From Keguizhuia sedimenti (lineage in GTDB: Bacteria > Pseudomonadota > Gammaproteobacteria > Burkholderiales > Burkholderiaceae_D), in the NCBI GenBank assembly GCA_030715135.1, contig JAUYVH010000010.1, positions 62,001 to 126,000 of the forward strand: DNA of 64,000 nucleotides. The letters run 5' to 3'. The position numbers were made by a program, and so were the translations under genes. The notes under the pieces are model-generated. The model saw only the letters and a program-made list of their open reading frames with translations. It did not search any database and was not told where the DNA came from. Below are positions 47,958-55,010 of this stretch, piece by piece (positions within the stretch are counted from its first letter, which is position 1; each line of letters begins with the position of its first letter).

Positions 47958-48356
47958 CTAACTTAATGTCCAGCGGTAGGTGCGCGGTTTTGCTTCTCCG
48001 GGGCGGGTGATGCGCATTTCCAGAATCGCCGGAACTGGCGTAATGGCATCGAAGCGCAGCACGCCCTTGCGATGATGTCCGCCAGGCGGATCGCCCTGCC
48101 AACCAACTGGACGAACCTGGCTGCCGTCGGATTTGAGCAGAGTTACATTTTTCACCAGGTCGTCGCTCAGATCTTGTGAATGCGTGTCCAGTACCAGCTC
48201 GAATTCCCAGATGGAACCCTGCAGATTCTTAGGAGTTGCCTTGATCGTCACGCCAGACTCGCTGGAAGACTGCGCCGGGAGAGGGGCCGCAGAATTTGCG
48301 GCAAATGAACAGGTAAACGCCGTTAGCAAAACAAGAAGTCGGATCAAGCCTGACAT
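47958..48356 (-). CDS. Exported protein of unknown function in the copper island
   Basis: A 132-residue protein with a signal peptide (LIRLLVLLTAFTCSFAANSAA) and a mature part with a beta-rich pattern (VTIKATPKNLQGSIWEFELVLDTHSQ, LRFDAITPVPAILEMRI). The pattern suggests an immunoglobulin-like or copper-chaperone-like periplasmic fold, but there are no Cys and only a few His. It overlaps the gene upstream by 13 bases and is the third gene of a coupled trio. Confidence 0.72.
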   Translation of the reverse strand: MSGLIRLLVLLTAFTCSFAANSAAPLPAQSSSESGVTIKATPKNLQGSIWEFELVLDTHSQDLSDDLVKNVTLLKSDGSQVRPVGWQGDPPGGHHRKGVLRFDAITPVPAILEMRITRPGEAKPRTYRWTLS

Positions 48357-48814
48357 TGTGCATGCTCCCTTGAAGCTTTCAGTACCTTGTCGCCAATATA
48401 GACAATGCCGGCGAAATTAAAAAGCAATCCAACCCAAAACAATTCGACCTGAAATTGGGTTGCGAATGTCACCAGGCCCGTGGCCCCAAGCACCGGCGCC
48501 ACGGTAGCCAGATAATGCGCGCAACATGAAACCATTGCCGCCGTTGAAGCCGTTCCGGACGTTGCCATCACTGCTCCCGATTGTCCAGCCTGCCCGATAA
48601 TCTGGCGCAATCGGACAAAAAGACCAACTTGAATGCCGAAACCGACAGCAAGAAGCAGGATGTAGTACCAAAACTGGACAAATTGGGCGACGGCGAATGA
48701 CCACCCTGACACGAGTGTCAGCGCTCCAAAGTAAATAAGGAGCAATATCCCTGCCGCCAAGGCACCGAAAACGAATGGCCGCTGTTCATTTGGCAAGGTC
48801 GCGTTTGCGGGCAT
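48344..48814 (-). CDS. Membrane protein with CCAH motif, copper island
   Basis: A 156-residue protein with four predicted TM helices. The loop SGTASTAAMVSCCAHYLATVAPVLG carries a CCxH motif that could bind a metal, as does the Cys pair in MerT-like carriers; this is an inference. The ATG at 48814 has a perfect AGGAGG upstream; the longer frame from 48931 overlaps the SHOCT gene. It overlaps its neighbours at both ends (SHOCT gene by 29 bases, exported protein by 13), showing translational coupling. Confidence 0.75.
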   Translation of the reverse strand: MPANATLPNEQRPFVFGALAAGILLLIYFGALTLVSGWSFAVAQFVQFWYYILLLAVGFGIQVGLFVRLRQIIGQAGQSGAVMATSGTASTAAMVSCCAHYLATVAPVLGATGLVTFATQFQVELFWVGLLFNFAGIVYIGDKVLKASREHAQCQA

Positions 48815-49016
48815 CGAATTCCTCCTTGTCGATCTCGCCGCGAGCGTAACGCTCACGTAAAATCGACAGTGCGCGATCTTCTTGAGATTCGCTGTTTCGG
48901 TTGCTGAAAACCAGCTTGGCCAGAAATGCAATAACTAAAATGGCGAATATCCACCATACCAGCATGTGCAGCATGCCAAACAGGGTCCAACCGCCATCCC
49001 AATGCCAACCCATCAT
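48786..49016 (-). CDS. SHOCT domain membrane protein
   Basis: A 76-residue protein: one TM helix (MLHMLVWWIFAILVIAFLAKLVF) and a C-terminal SHOCT domain (ALSILRERYARGEIDKEEFDARKRDL). SHOCT is a short oligomerisation-like domain of unknown use, common in metal islands. It is the first gene of a coupled trio and has an inverted repeat about 50 bases upstream. Confidence 0.82.
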   Translation of the reverse strand: MMGWHWDGGWTLFGMLHMLVWWIFAILVIAFLAKLVFSNRNSESQEDRALSILRERYARGEIDKEEFDARKRDLAK

Positions 49017-49062
49017 GTGCTGCCCGTTCGTCTCTTATCAACGTGTAGCTGTCATAAATACA

Positions 49063-49076
49063 TACTATCCATAGTA
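49063..49076. promoter_or_regulatory. 14-bp perfect palindrome upstream of the SHOCT operon
   Basis: TACTATCCATAGTA except for the central CC (TACTAT-CC-ATAGTA) lies about 50 bases before the SHOCT start. It could be an operator for a dimeric repressor; no matching regulator gene was seen. Confidence 0.4.
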
Positions 49077-49285
49077 GAAAACGCCCCGGTCAAAATCAAT
49101 AATCGAAATCAAGGTTTTTGAATCAAATTTTCATAATCCTCTTGCTGCTGGCAAGTTGTAAAAACCGTAGTGTTACGGATAAGTGACTGTCAGGAACGGC
49201 GAATATGGTTTTACTGAAATAGTCTGGCGAGACGCAATCCATAACAAACACAGTGTTTTCTTATTTCAGCCCTGAAAGGAAATCG

Positions 49286-50233
49286 ATGAATAAAGGGACA
49301 AAAATTGCAATTGTCGGAGCAGGGCGTGTCGGCAGTACACTTGCCTATACCCTGGCAGCATCGGGCATCGTTCGTGAAATCGTCCTGATCGATGCAGACC
49401 GGCTTCGGGCAGAAGGAGAGGCTATGGATATCGTGCATGCCGTCGCGTTTTCTTCACCGGTGACAATCAAAGCTGGCGAAATGGTGGAAGCCGCCGGAGC
49501 AGCACTTACCGTGATTGCCGCAGGCGCCGCACAACAAGTGGGCGAAAGCCGGCGAGCGCTGCTGCAACGAAATGCGGCGGTGCTGCGCGGCATGATCCCG
49601 GAGATCGTACGCATAAATCCAGAAGGGCTGCTGCTTATTGCAACCAACCCGGTCGACGCGCTTACCGCGATAGCGCTGCGGCTGTCGGGCTTACCATCCA
49701 TGCGCGTGTTCGGTTCCGGAACCGTACTTGATACGGCACGGTTGCGTGCTGAACTGAGCACCCATTATGCGGTGGATGCGCGAAACGTCCATGCCTATGT
49801 ATTGGGAGAGCATGGCGACAGCGAGTTAGTCGCGTGGTCGTCTGCCAGACTGGCAACCGTGCCGCTCAATGAATTCTGCAAAATGGCAGCCATGTCCTGC
49901 ACTAGTGAAGATATGGCGGCAATGGAATCTCGGGTAAGAGAAGCTGCCTATCAAATCATCCGGCGCAAAGGCGCCACCAACTTTGCCATTGCGAAAGCAC
50001 TGATGCGTATCATCGAAGCGGTAGTGCGAGACGAGGGGGCGGTACTTACTGTTTCAACACTGGTAGAAGGGCAGTACGGCATTCAAGGCGTTTGTCTTAG
50101 CCTACCAGCCGTCATTGATGCATCCGGAATCCGCCTCGTGATCCGGATTCCGCTTTCGAAGGACGAGGAAGCGCATCTTGTGCAATCCGCTGCCGCTGTA
50201 CGTGCAATGCTGGAAAGTATTGAACACTCCTGA
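49286..50233 (+). CDS. ldh: L-lactate dehydrogenase
   Basis: A 315-residue NAD-dependent L-lactate dehydrogenase of the LDH/MDH superfamily. The N-terminal Rossmann motif is IAIVGAGRVGSTLAY; NPVDALTAIAL, FGSGTVLDTARLR and the catalytic GEHGDSE (His) are all present. GQYGIQGVCLSLP is near the C-terminus. The Asp in LIDADRLRAEG selects NAD. An ATG at 49286 has AAAGGAAA upstream and gives the family start; the frame is open to 49253. It reduces pyruvate, useful when respiration is limited. It stands alone. Confidence 0.93.
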   Translation: MNKGTKIAIVGAGRVGSTLAYTLAASGIVREIVLIDADRLRAEGEAMDIVHAVAFSSPVTIKAGEMVEAAGAALTVIAAGAAQQVGESRRALLQRNAAVLRGMIPEIVRINPEGLLLIATNPVDALTAIALRLSGLPSMRVFGSGTVLDTARLRAELSTHYAVDARNVHAYVLGEHGDSELVAWSSARLATVPLNEFCKMAAMSCTSEDMAAMESRVREAAYQIIRRKGATNFAIAKALMRIIEAVVRDEGAVLTVSTLVEGQYGIQGVCLSLPAVIDASGIRLVIRIPLSKDEEAHLVQSAAAVRAMLESIEHS

Positions 50234-50558
50234 ATAGCGTGTCTTGGCTCCCTGCGCCGGTTACGCTGGCAAAACAGCTACAACGTGTTGCCATTCAGAT
50301 AGCCCGCTGTGACCAGCAAGGAAAACATGGCATTCAACATCACAAAACTGGGTAAGTAGTTATAAGTGCGAAGTAAGTAGTTATAAGTGCGAAGATAGAA
50401 AAGCGAGGTTTTTGCTTTCCAACCATATGCTTACCTCCAAACTGACCATAGAATTAATTTGGAGCACGAGCCACCAAGCGCAAATATTGAGGAAGATGCA
50501 ATGATTCTGGATGGAATGTGCTAGCTTATAAATAAAACCGGATCCGATAGGGGAAGCC
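50234..50558. other. Intergenic region of ~325 bp with a tandem repeat
   Basis: It holds a perfect 21-bp tandem repeat (listed separately). Otherwise no ORF or operator was recognised. Confidence 0.5.
50352..50393. repeat. Two perfect tandem copies of a 21-bp unit
   Basis: The unit GTAAGTAGTTATAAGTGCGA plus A occurs at 50352-50372 and again at 50373-50393. A 13-base part (GTAAGTAGTTATA) also occurs at 38926-38938, upstream of another gene. It may be a duplicated protein-binding site or slippage product. Confidence 0.85.
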
Positions 50559-51464
50559 ATGGGTAAGCTGATCGAAATGACCAAGCTGGTCCTGTACGCT
50601 GCGGCAGGCGCCGCAGGCTACCGCAGCTACCTTCGCCATTGTCGGGAGCAGGGCGAGTTCACCGTCAAAACCACACCCGATATGCTGCGCGCGGCGCACC
50701 AACTCAAAGGGTGGCTCGATGGCACCGGCCAGACCGTGGTGGTGCTCGCGCGCCGTGGACAAAATCTGCAGCGGCATGGCGTGACCTACAGCCATGCCGC
50801 GTATGCCCTCTTTGACGAGGAGGTGCAGGCTTGGCGCGTCCATCACCTGTTGAATCCTCAGGCCTGGAAAAAGTCTGCGATCCAGGTCCATTCGCTCCTG
50901 GAGTTCTTGAGCGACAATCTATACGCCCTGGATGTGGCCGCCGTGATTCCTGAACCCGCTATCCAGCTAAACCTGTACGCCATCCTGAAGTCTGAAGTGA
51001 AGCGTTGCGCTTTGCATCACCCTCGCTATAGCGCCATTGCCTACCCGTATTGCACGCGCTACCAGAATTCCAATGGCTGGCTGCTGGAAAACTTTGCCTT
51101 CGCCGCAGACAGGGCAGCCAACGCCACGCGCGCACAGGCCCAGGCCTGGCTGCAGGCGCATTCGTACGCGCCCAGCGTGATCGAGGTCAACCCCCTGACA
51201 GTGGCACGTGCCAAGCTGTTTTGGGAAAACATGGAGTTTGACGACCATCCGCCGCATCTTTTACAGGACAATAAAGTCACGCTGCATACGGGCGACTCTG
51301 TTCTGGCCTTTATCCGCAGCTACGCCAGCCAGAAGTCAGGAGGTGATTCGAACCCTGACCACGTGCCTTGGTGCCATCAACTGTTTGAGCTGCCTTCGCC
51401 GCCACATTCCGGCAAGGCGACGTCAAGGAAATCTAAAGGGCCTATGAATGTCAAATTTATTTAA
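50559..51464 (+). CDS. DUF2145 family protein
   Basis: A 301-residue protein. Family segments: VVVLARRGQNLQRHGVTYSHAAYALF, WRVHHLLNP, YSAIAYPYCTRYQNSNGWLLENFA, RAQAQAWLQAHSYAPSVIEV and FDDHPPHLLQDNKVTLHTGDSVLAFI. It fits DUF2145, whose members are predicted secreted proteins; here the signal is weak, one short hydrophobic stretch (TKLVLYAAAGAAGY). A catalytic His-type peptidase/amidase fold is possible, not shown. The C-terminal ~30 residues are Ser/Lys-rich and extend past the family end. Confidence 0.78.
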   Translation: MGKLIEMTKLVLYAAAGAAGYRSYLRHCREQGEFTVKTTPDMLRAAHQLKGWLDGTGQTVVVLARRGQNLQRHGVTYSHAAYALFDEEVQAWRVHHLLNPQAWKKSAIQVHSLLEFLSDNLYALDVAAVIPEPAIQLNLYAILKSEVKRCALHHPRYSAIAYPYCTRYQNSNGWLLENFAFAADRAANATRAQAQAWLQAHSYAPSVIEVNPLTVARAKLFWENMEFDDHPPHLLQDNKVTLHTGDSVLAFIRSYASQKSGGDSNPDHVPWCHQLFELPSPPHSGKATSRKSKGPMNVKFI

Positions 51465-51780
51465 TGGCCAACAAGACTGTTGCGCGATAAACAAGTTTGA
51501 CATCTATTTCCGTTGACGTAACTTCAGAGACATAGAGTCCGATCTGTAAGGCCTTATCGTTATTGGTAATGTCAGCATTTGTCTGTGAACACGGGCATGC
51601 GAATATTTCCAAGGGGATTGGGTCCGCATTTTTTTGACCAGAAAACACTTCATGTTGCCTTATGTTTTCCAGCCAAACATCCTGAGAAGATGCCTAGAGC
51701 AGCAGGCATCGAGATTCCATCTCGATTTCATGCAGGAGTCAGCCTTACGTGCTTTACCGGCCTAGCGATGAAAGAGCCAG
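51465..51780. other. Intergenic region of ~315 bp
   Basis: A minus-strand frame (51457-51648, 63 residues, ending YRATVLLAIK) looks protein-like but is not recognised. It may be a remnant. No other structure was seen. Confidence 0.4.
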
Positions 51781-52166
51781 TTAGCTGGCCATCCTTGCGA
51801 TCATGTGATTCATCACCTGAGTGTGTTCATGCTGGGGGCTGAACAATACGAAGTCGGCATTCTCATCAATTCTGACTGTGTGGCCAGGCGGCCAATAAAA
51901 CAGGTCATCTTTGCTAGTTATTTCTTGCGAGCCATCGGCATACGTTGTGACAATTCTGCCTTGTATGACATAGCCCAGTGCGGAACCTGGCACAAGTCGT
52001 TCTCGAGGCCTTGCAGAAGTGGTGAGATGTCCATGCCGGCAGGCAGTGAAAAATATTCGCCGCTCATGGTACCGTAGCCAGTTGCTTCGCCAAAGTCGCA
52101 TTGCTGGCGTGCAGTCGCACCGGGCGCGGTAATTTTCACTGGTATTTGCTCTTTAGCGACGTGCAT
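51781..52166 (-). pseudogene. Frameshifted cupin domain protein
   Basis: Two overlapping frames join into one cupin-like protein of about 129 residues. The 5' frame (from ATG 52166, GGAG upstream) reads MHVAKEQIPVKITAPGATA ... LLQGLENDLCQVPHW; the 3' frame continues GYVIQGRIVTTYADGSQEI ... YWPPGHTVRIDENADFVLFSP. The break is at 51974-51976, where a GGG run needs one more G. The joined sequence matches intact cupin relatives well. Either the gene is recently inactivated or the run was misread in sequencing. Confidence 0.82.
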
Positions 52167-52537
52167 GATGAACTCCATAAAAAAGTCGGCTTACTGGCGA
52201 ATCCGGCATAGGCATTTAGCGTGGCAGACCGGACATCGTTCCAGGCCAAATTACTAGCCTAATCACCACCTCGGCAACTGCAAACGTCCCATTAGAGCAT
52301 GCTTGAGCATACTCAACTTTTAACCCGCTTAGGACTGCCAGATGGAACCGGCACACGCCAAACGGCGCCGTGTACACAGCCTATATCGCAAAGCAGGAAC
52401 CGCCCATTTCAAAGTGAATGGTCTTTTGGATGTTCATCTGCACCTATTCACCCACCAAAAGTCAATATCCGCTTTCTGCATGACGGGAACATGCATCAAT
52501 ATGCCGCACGCTCCAGTTAACCAAGCGAGTAGGCTAT
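52167..52537. other. Intergenic region of ~370 bp
   Basis: Between the cupin remnant and the nhaA leader. Frames present here give products with no recognisable features. Confidence 0.5.
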
Positions 52538-52600
52538 ACTTGCCGTGGGTGTCACCATATGAGGTGGCAGGTTCTTGCGATGGTCGGGCCGCCGCGCATT
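52538..52600 (+). ncRNA. Structured nhaA leader, possible cation riboswitch
   Basis: The leader folds with CTTGC (52539-52543) pairing GCAGG (52567-52571), an inner CACC/GGTG hairpin (52553-52556/52563-52566) and CGTGG (52544-52548) pairing CCGCG (52592-52596) as a pseudoknot-like long-range helix that would lie just before the start codon. Position before nhaA and this compact shape resemble the nhaA-I (lithium/sodium) riboswitch class, but I cannot confirm the consensus. Alternatively it is an unrelated attenuator. Confidence 0.4.
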
Positions 52601-52619
52601 TTTTCCTTTCAAGAAAACT

Positions 52620-53831
52620 ATGGCGGCTATCCAAAGACCTCTATCCAATACTTTCAAGCGCTTTTTCGGCTCCGAAAAAGCGGGCGGCATTCTCCTCATT
52701 CTCTGTACCATCCTGTCTCTAGGCATTGCCAATTCCCCTTTAGGGGAAGATTACCTGCATTTCTGGCACCAGAATGTTGCTGGCCTCAGTATCGAACATT
52801 GGGTCAACGATGCCTTGATGGCGATCTTTTTCCTTTTGATTGGTCTTGAACTGGAGCGCGAGCTGTATAGCGGCGAATTGTCCGATTTCAAGAATGCGCT
52901 GCTTCCAATCTTTGCTGCCATCGGCGGCATCGCTGTTCCGGCACTCATCCATTTCAGTCTGAATGCGGGAATGCCAAGTCAGGCAGGCATGGGCATACCT
53001 ATGGCCACGGATATTGCCTTTGCATTAGGTGTACTGGCGCTGCTTGGAAGCCGAGTTCCTGCTTCCCTCAAGGTCTTTCTGACCGCCTTGGCCGTAATGG
53101 ACGACCTCGGAGCGATTATTGTTATCGCCATTTTCTACACAACTGAACTTGCCATGGCATACCTGCTTGGCGCGCTGGTAGTGTTCGGCATCCTGCTGGC
53201 AATGAATCGCGTATTCAGAATCATGGCGCTGCTGCCGTACTTGATCGGTGGCGTGGTCATGTGGTTCCTCATGCTAAAGTCGGGCGTTCATGCCACGATC
53301 GCTGGCGTCTTGCTTGCGTTCGCCATTCCTTATTCCAGCAAAGACGAAGATATGGGATCACCTTCCTACTGGCTTGAGAATCTGCTGCACAAGCCTGTTG
53401 CATTCATTGTGCTTCCTATCTTTGCGTTGGCAAATACCGGTATCGTAATCGGTGCCAACTGGGCGCAAGAATTGGCAAGTTCCAATAGCATCGGCATCAT
53501 CAACGGATTAGTAATCGGCAAACCATTAGGTATCACACTATTGGCGTTCATCGCCGTATGGATCGGCATCTGCCGCCTTCCGCTGGATTTGAACTGGAAG
53601 CATGTCTTTGGCGCAGGGCTATTGGGCGGCATTGGTTTTACTATGTCAATCTTTATCACCAATCTGGCCTTTATTGGCGATGCTGCCGCAATCAATGCAT
53701 CGAAAATGGCTATCCTGCTGGCTTCCCTTGCTGCGGGCGCGCTTGGGTTCGTTTGGCTAAGCTTGCTAGGCAGGCGCGAAATTGCCGACACGGATTCTGA
53801 CACGATGGATTTTGAAGCAACAGAAGCCTGA
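52620..53831 (+). CDS. nhaA: Na+/H+ antiporter NhaA
   Basis: A 403-residue electrogenic Na+(Li+)/H+ antiporter with about 12 TM helices. The transport pair D161-D162 is in TALAVMDDLGAIIVIAIFY, the unwound helix motif ATDIAFALG is at ~129-137, and FFLLIGLELERELYSGEL and GLVIGKPLGI are family motifs. The ATG at 52620 (MAAIQRPLS) starts the family reading; a start at 52575 would lie in the structured leader. It is followed by a long hairpin. It is one of three Na+-related loci in this stretch. Confidence 0.94.
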   Translation: MAAIQRPLSNTFKRFFGSEKAGGILLILCTILSLGIANSPLGEDYLHFWHQNVAGLSIEHWVNDALMAIFFLLIGLELERELYSGELSDFKNALLPIFAAIGGIAVPALIHFSLNAGMPSQAGMGIPMATDIAFALGVLALLGSRVPASLKVFLTALAVMDDLGAIIVIAIFYTTELAMAYLLGALVVFGILLAMNRVFRIMALLPYLIGGVVMWFLMLKSGVHATIAGVLLAFAIPYSSKDEDMGSPSYWLENLLHKPVAFIVLPIFALANTGIVIGANWAQELASSNSIGIINGLVIGKPLGITLLAFIAVWIGICRLPLDLNWKHVFGAGLLGGIGFTMSIFITNLAFIGDAAAINASKMAILLASLAAGALGFVWLSLLGRREIADTDSDTMDFEATEA

Positions 53832-53864
53832 TTCTTGAGTGATACCAGGCCCTTGTGAAGTTCA

Positions 53865-53902
53865 GCCGCTATTTATGTCTGGCTGAGGGCATAAATAGCG
53901 GC
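53865..53902 (+). terminator. 13-bp perfect hairpin after nhaA
   Basis: GCCGCTATTTATG (53865-53877) pairs with CATAAATAGCGGC (53890-53902) around a 12-base loop, 34 bases after the nhaA stop. There is no T run. It is the likely 3' end of the nhaA message. Confidence 0.65.
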
Positions 53903-54037
53903 GACTACGACGGCAGTATGAATAGAATCAATGCGAGGCCGAAGCTGATCAACCCGCGCTACGCGAGAGTCGTTTTGCAGGCGTGAGGACAGCCATAACT
54001 GTCGCAGATAATACAGATAGCGCTTGAAGCCGATACG

Positions 54038-54317
54038 TTAGATTAGACATAGAGCTTGCATGTAAATAGAGTGCCCATTAGCCAAGATGGTGGTATTGAC
54101 TAGATTGCTGCCTACAAGATTATCGATGGTCATGTCAAACCTTTCCATTCGTATCGACGATTCGTGACGCTGGTGCAGGAAGCGTTGTTGCGCCGGCGAT
54201 CAGAGGAGCTCCAACAAAGGAGCCGCTCCATTTCATGGTTTCTGACAAGCGCGAGCCGAAGAGCGGAAAGCAGATCCGTGCACCAACGATACCCGTAGCA
54301 GCCCTGGCGATCAGCAT
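54038..54317 (-). pseudogene. Decayed Na+/Ca2+ exchanger (CaCA) fragment
   Basis: Two frames together resemble the alpha-repeat region of CaCA antiporters. One (from 54317) reads SRLSETMKWSGSFVGAPLIA then GATTLPAPASRI, matching the G(S)FVGT..A.ATSLPE motif. After a frame change a second (54133-54038) reads IDNLVGSNLVNTTILA, matching the following AIGNLLGSNLFN. The rest of the gene is missing, and neither frame goes on. This is a clear remnant of a calcium/sodium antiporter between nhaA and uspA. Confidence 0.68.
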
Positions 54318-54342
54318 ATGCGGCGATCTGTGATTCCCTGCC

Positions 54343-54765
54343 TTACTTGACCAGTGTCACTGGAACATGGGACAGGTGCACAGTATATGTGGCAACGGAA
54401 CCGATTAAAACGCTGGCAATCGGACTCATGCCTCGCGTTCCCATGATGATGCTTTCGCATCCAGCTTCACAGGCGTGTAAAGAAATTTCGCTTGCGGCCG
54501 CACCGGTACGGATAAACTCGTGGTAAGCAACGCCCTCTGACATAAGCATTTGCCGGGCTTCCTGCAAAACGCGATCCGCGTCTTTCTCTTTGATTTCTTT
54601 TTGCTGGTCCGCCGAAAGATGTGTAAATTGGTGCATCCGTACTGGATCCTCCACGTATAGCAGTTCCAATTGGGTATCAGGACATCGCTTTGCCAAATTT
54701 GCGGCGTAGCGTACCGCTCTAAGTGCATTGGCAGACCCATCGCATGGCACCAGTATCGTTTGCAT
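54343..54765 (-). CDS. Universal stress protein UspA family
   Basis: A 140-residue single-domain USP. It starts MQTILVPCDGSANALRAVRYA and carries the nucleotide-binding loop GTRGMSPIASVLIGSVA (G-2x-G-9x-G-S/A) near its C-terminus, so it should bind ATP. Such proteins support survival in stress. The imperfect palindrome TTCATTGTAATGAA lies about 95 bases upstream. It is monocistronic, after the CaCA remnant. Confidence 0.93.
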   Translation of the reverse strand: MQTILVPCDGSANALRAVRYAANLAKRCPDTQLELLYVEDPVRMHQFTHLSADQQKEIKEKDADRVLQEARQMLMSEGVAYHEFIRTGAAASEISLHACEAGCESIIMGTRGMSPIASVLIGSVATYTVHLSHVPVTLVK

Positions 54766-54857
54766 CGTCTTCTCCCGCTGGATTAAAGTTGCAAGGCAGT
54801 ACTACTCTAAAAGCGCTTATGTGATTAAAGGCATAGAGAAAATATAACGGCTGTCTG

Positions 54858-54871
54858 TTCATTGTAATGAA
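54858..54871. promoter_or_regulatory. Near-palindrome upstream of the USP gene
   Basis: TTCATT-GT-AATGAA has 6-base arms. A similar perfect palindrome TCATTGCAATGA lies at 47333-47344 between copA and the DsbD-domain gene. They may share a regulator; not proven. Confidence 0.3.
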
Positions 54872-55010
54872 ATATACGCGGCAGATAGTACGAATTGACT
54901 GCGACATATGCCGGCAATCATCGTAATAACGAGCTCAGTAGAATTTTTTGCCGGTCCGAAAGCAATAGAGCGGAGCGCGACCTTTCGCCGCTCCTTCCAT
55001 CTGTTTCTGA

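Noticed and set aside
51330-51380. GGGTTCGAATC (reverse complement) looked like a tRNA T-arm
   Set aside because: The flanking stem does not pair, no cloverleaf forms, and it lies inside the DUF2145 gene.
51457-51648. 63-residue minus-strand frame ending YRATVLLAIK
   Set aside because: It looks slightly protein-like but matches nothing I know; no RBS. It may be a remnant, so no call was made.
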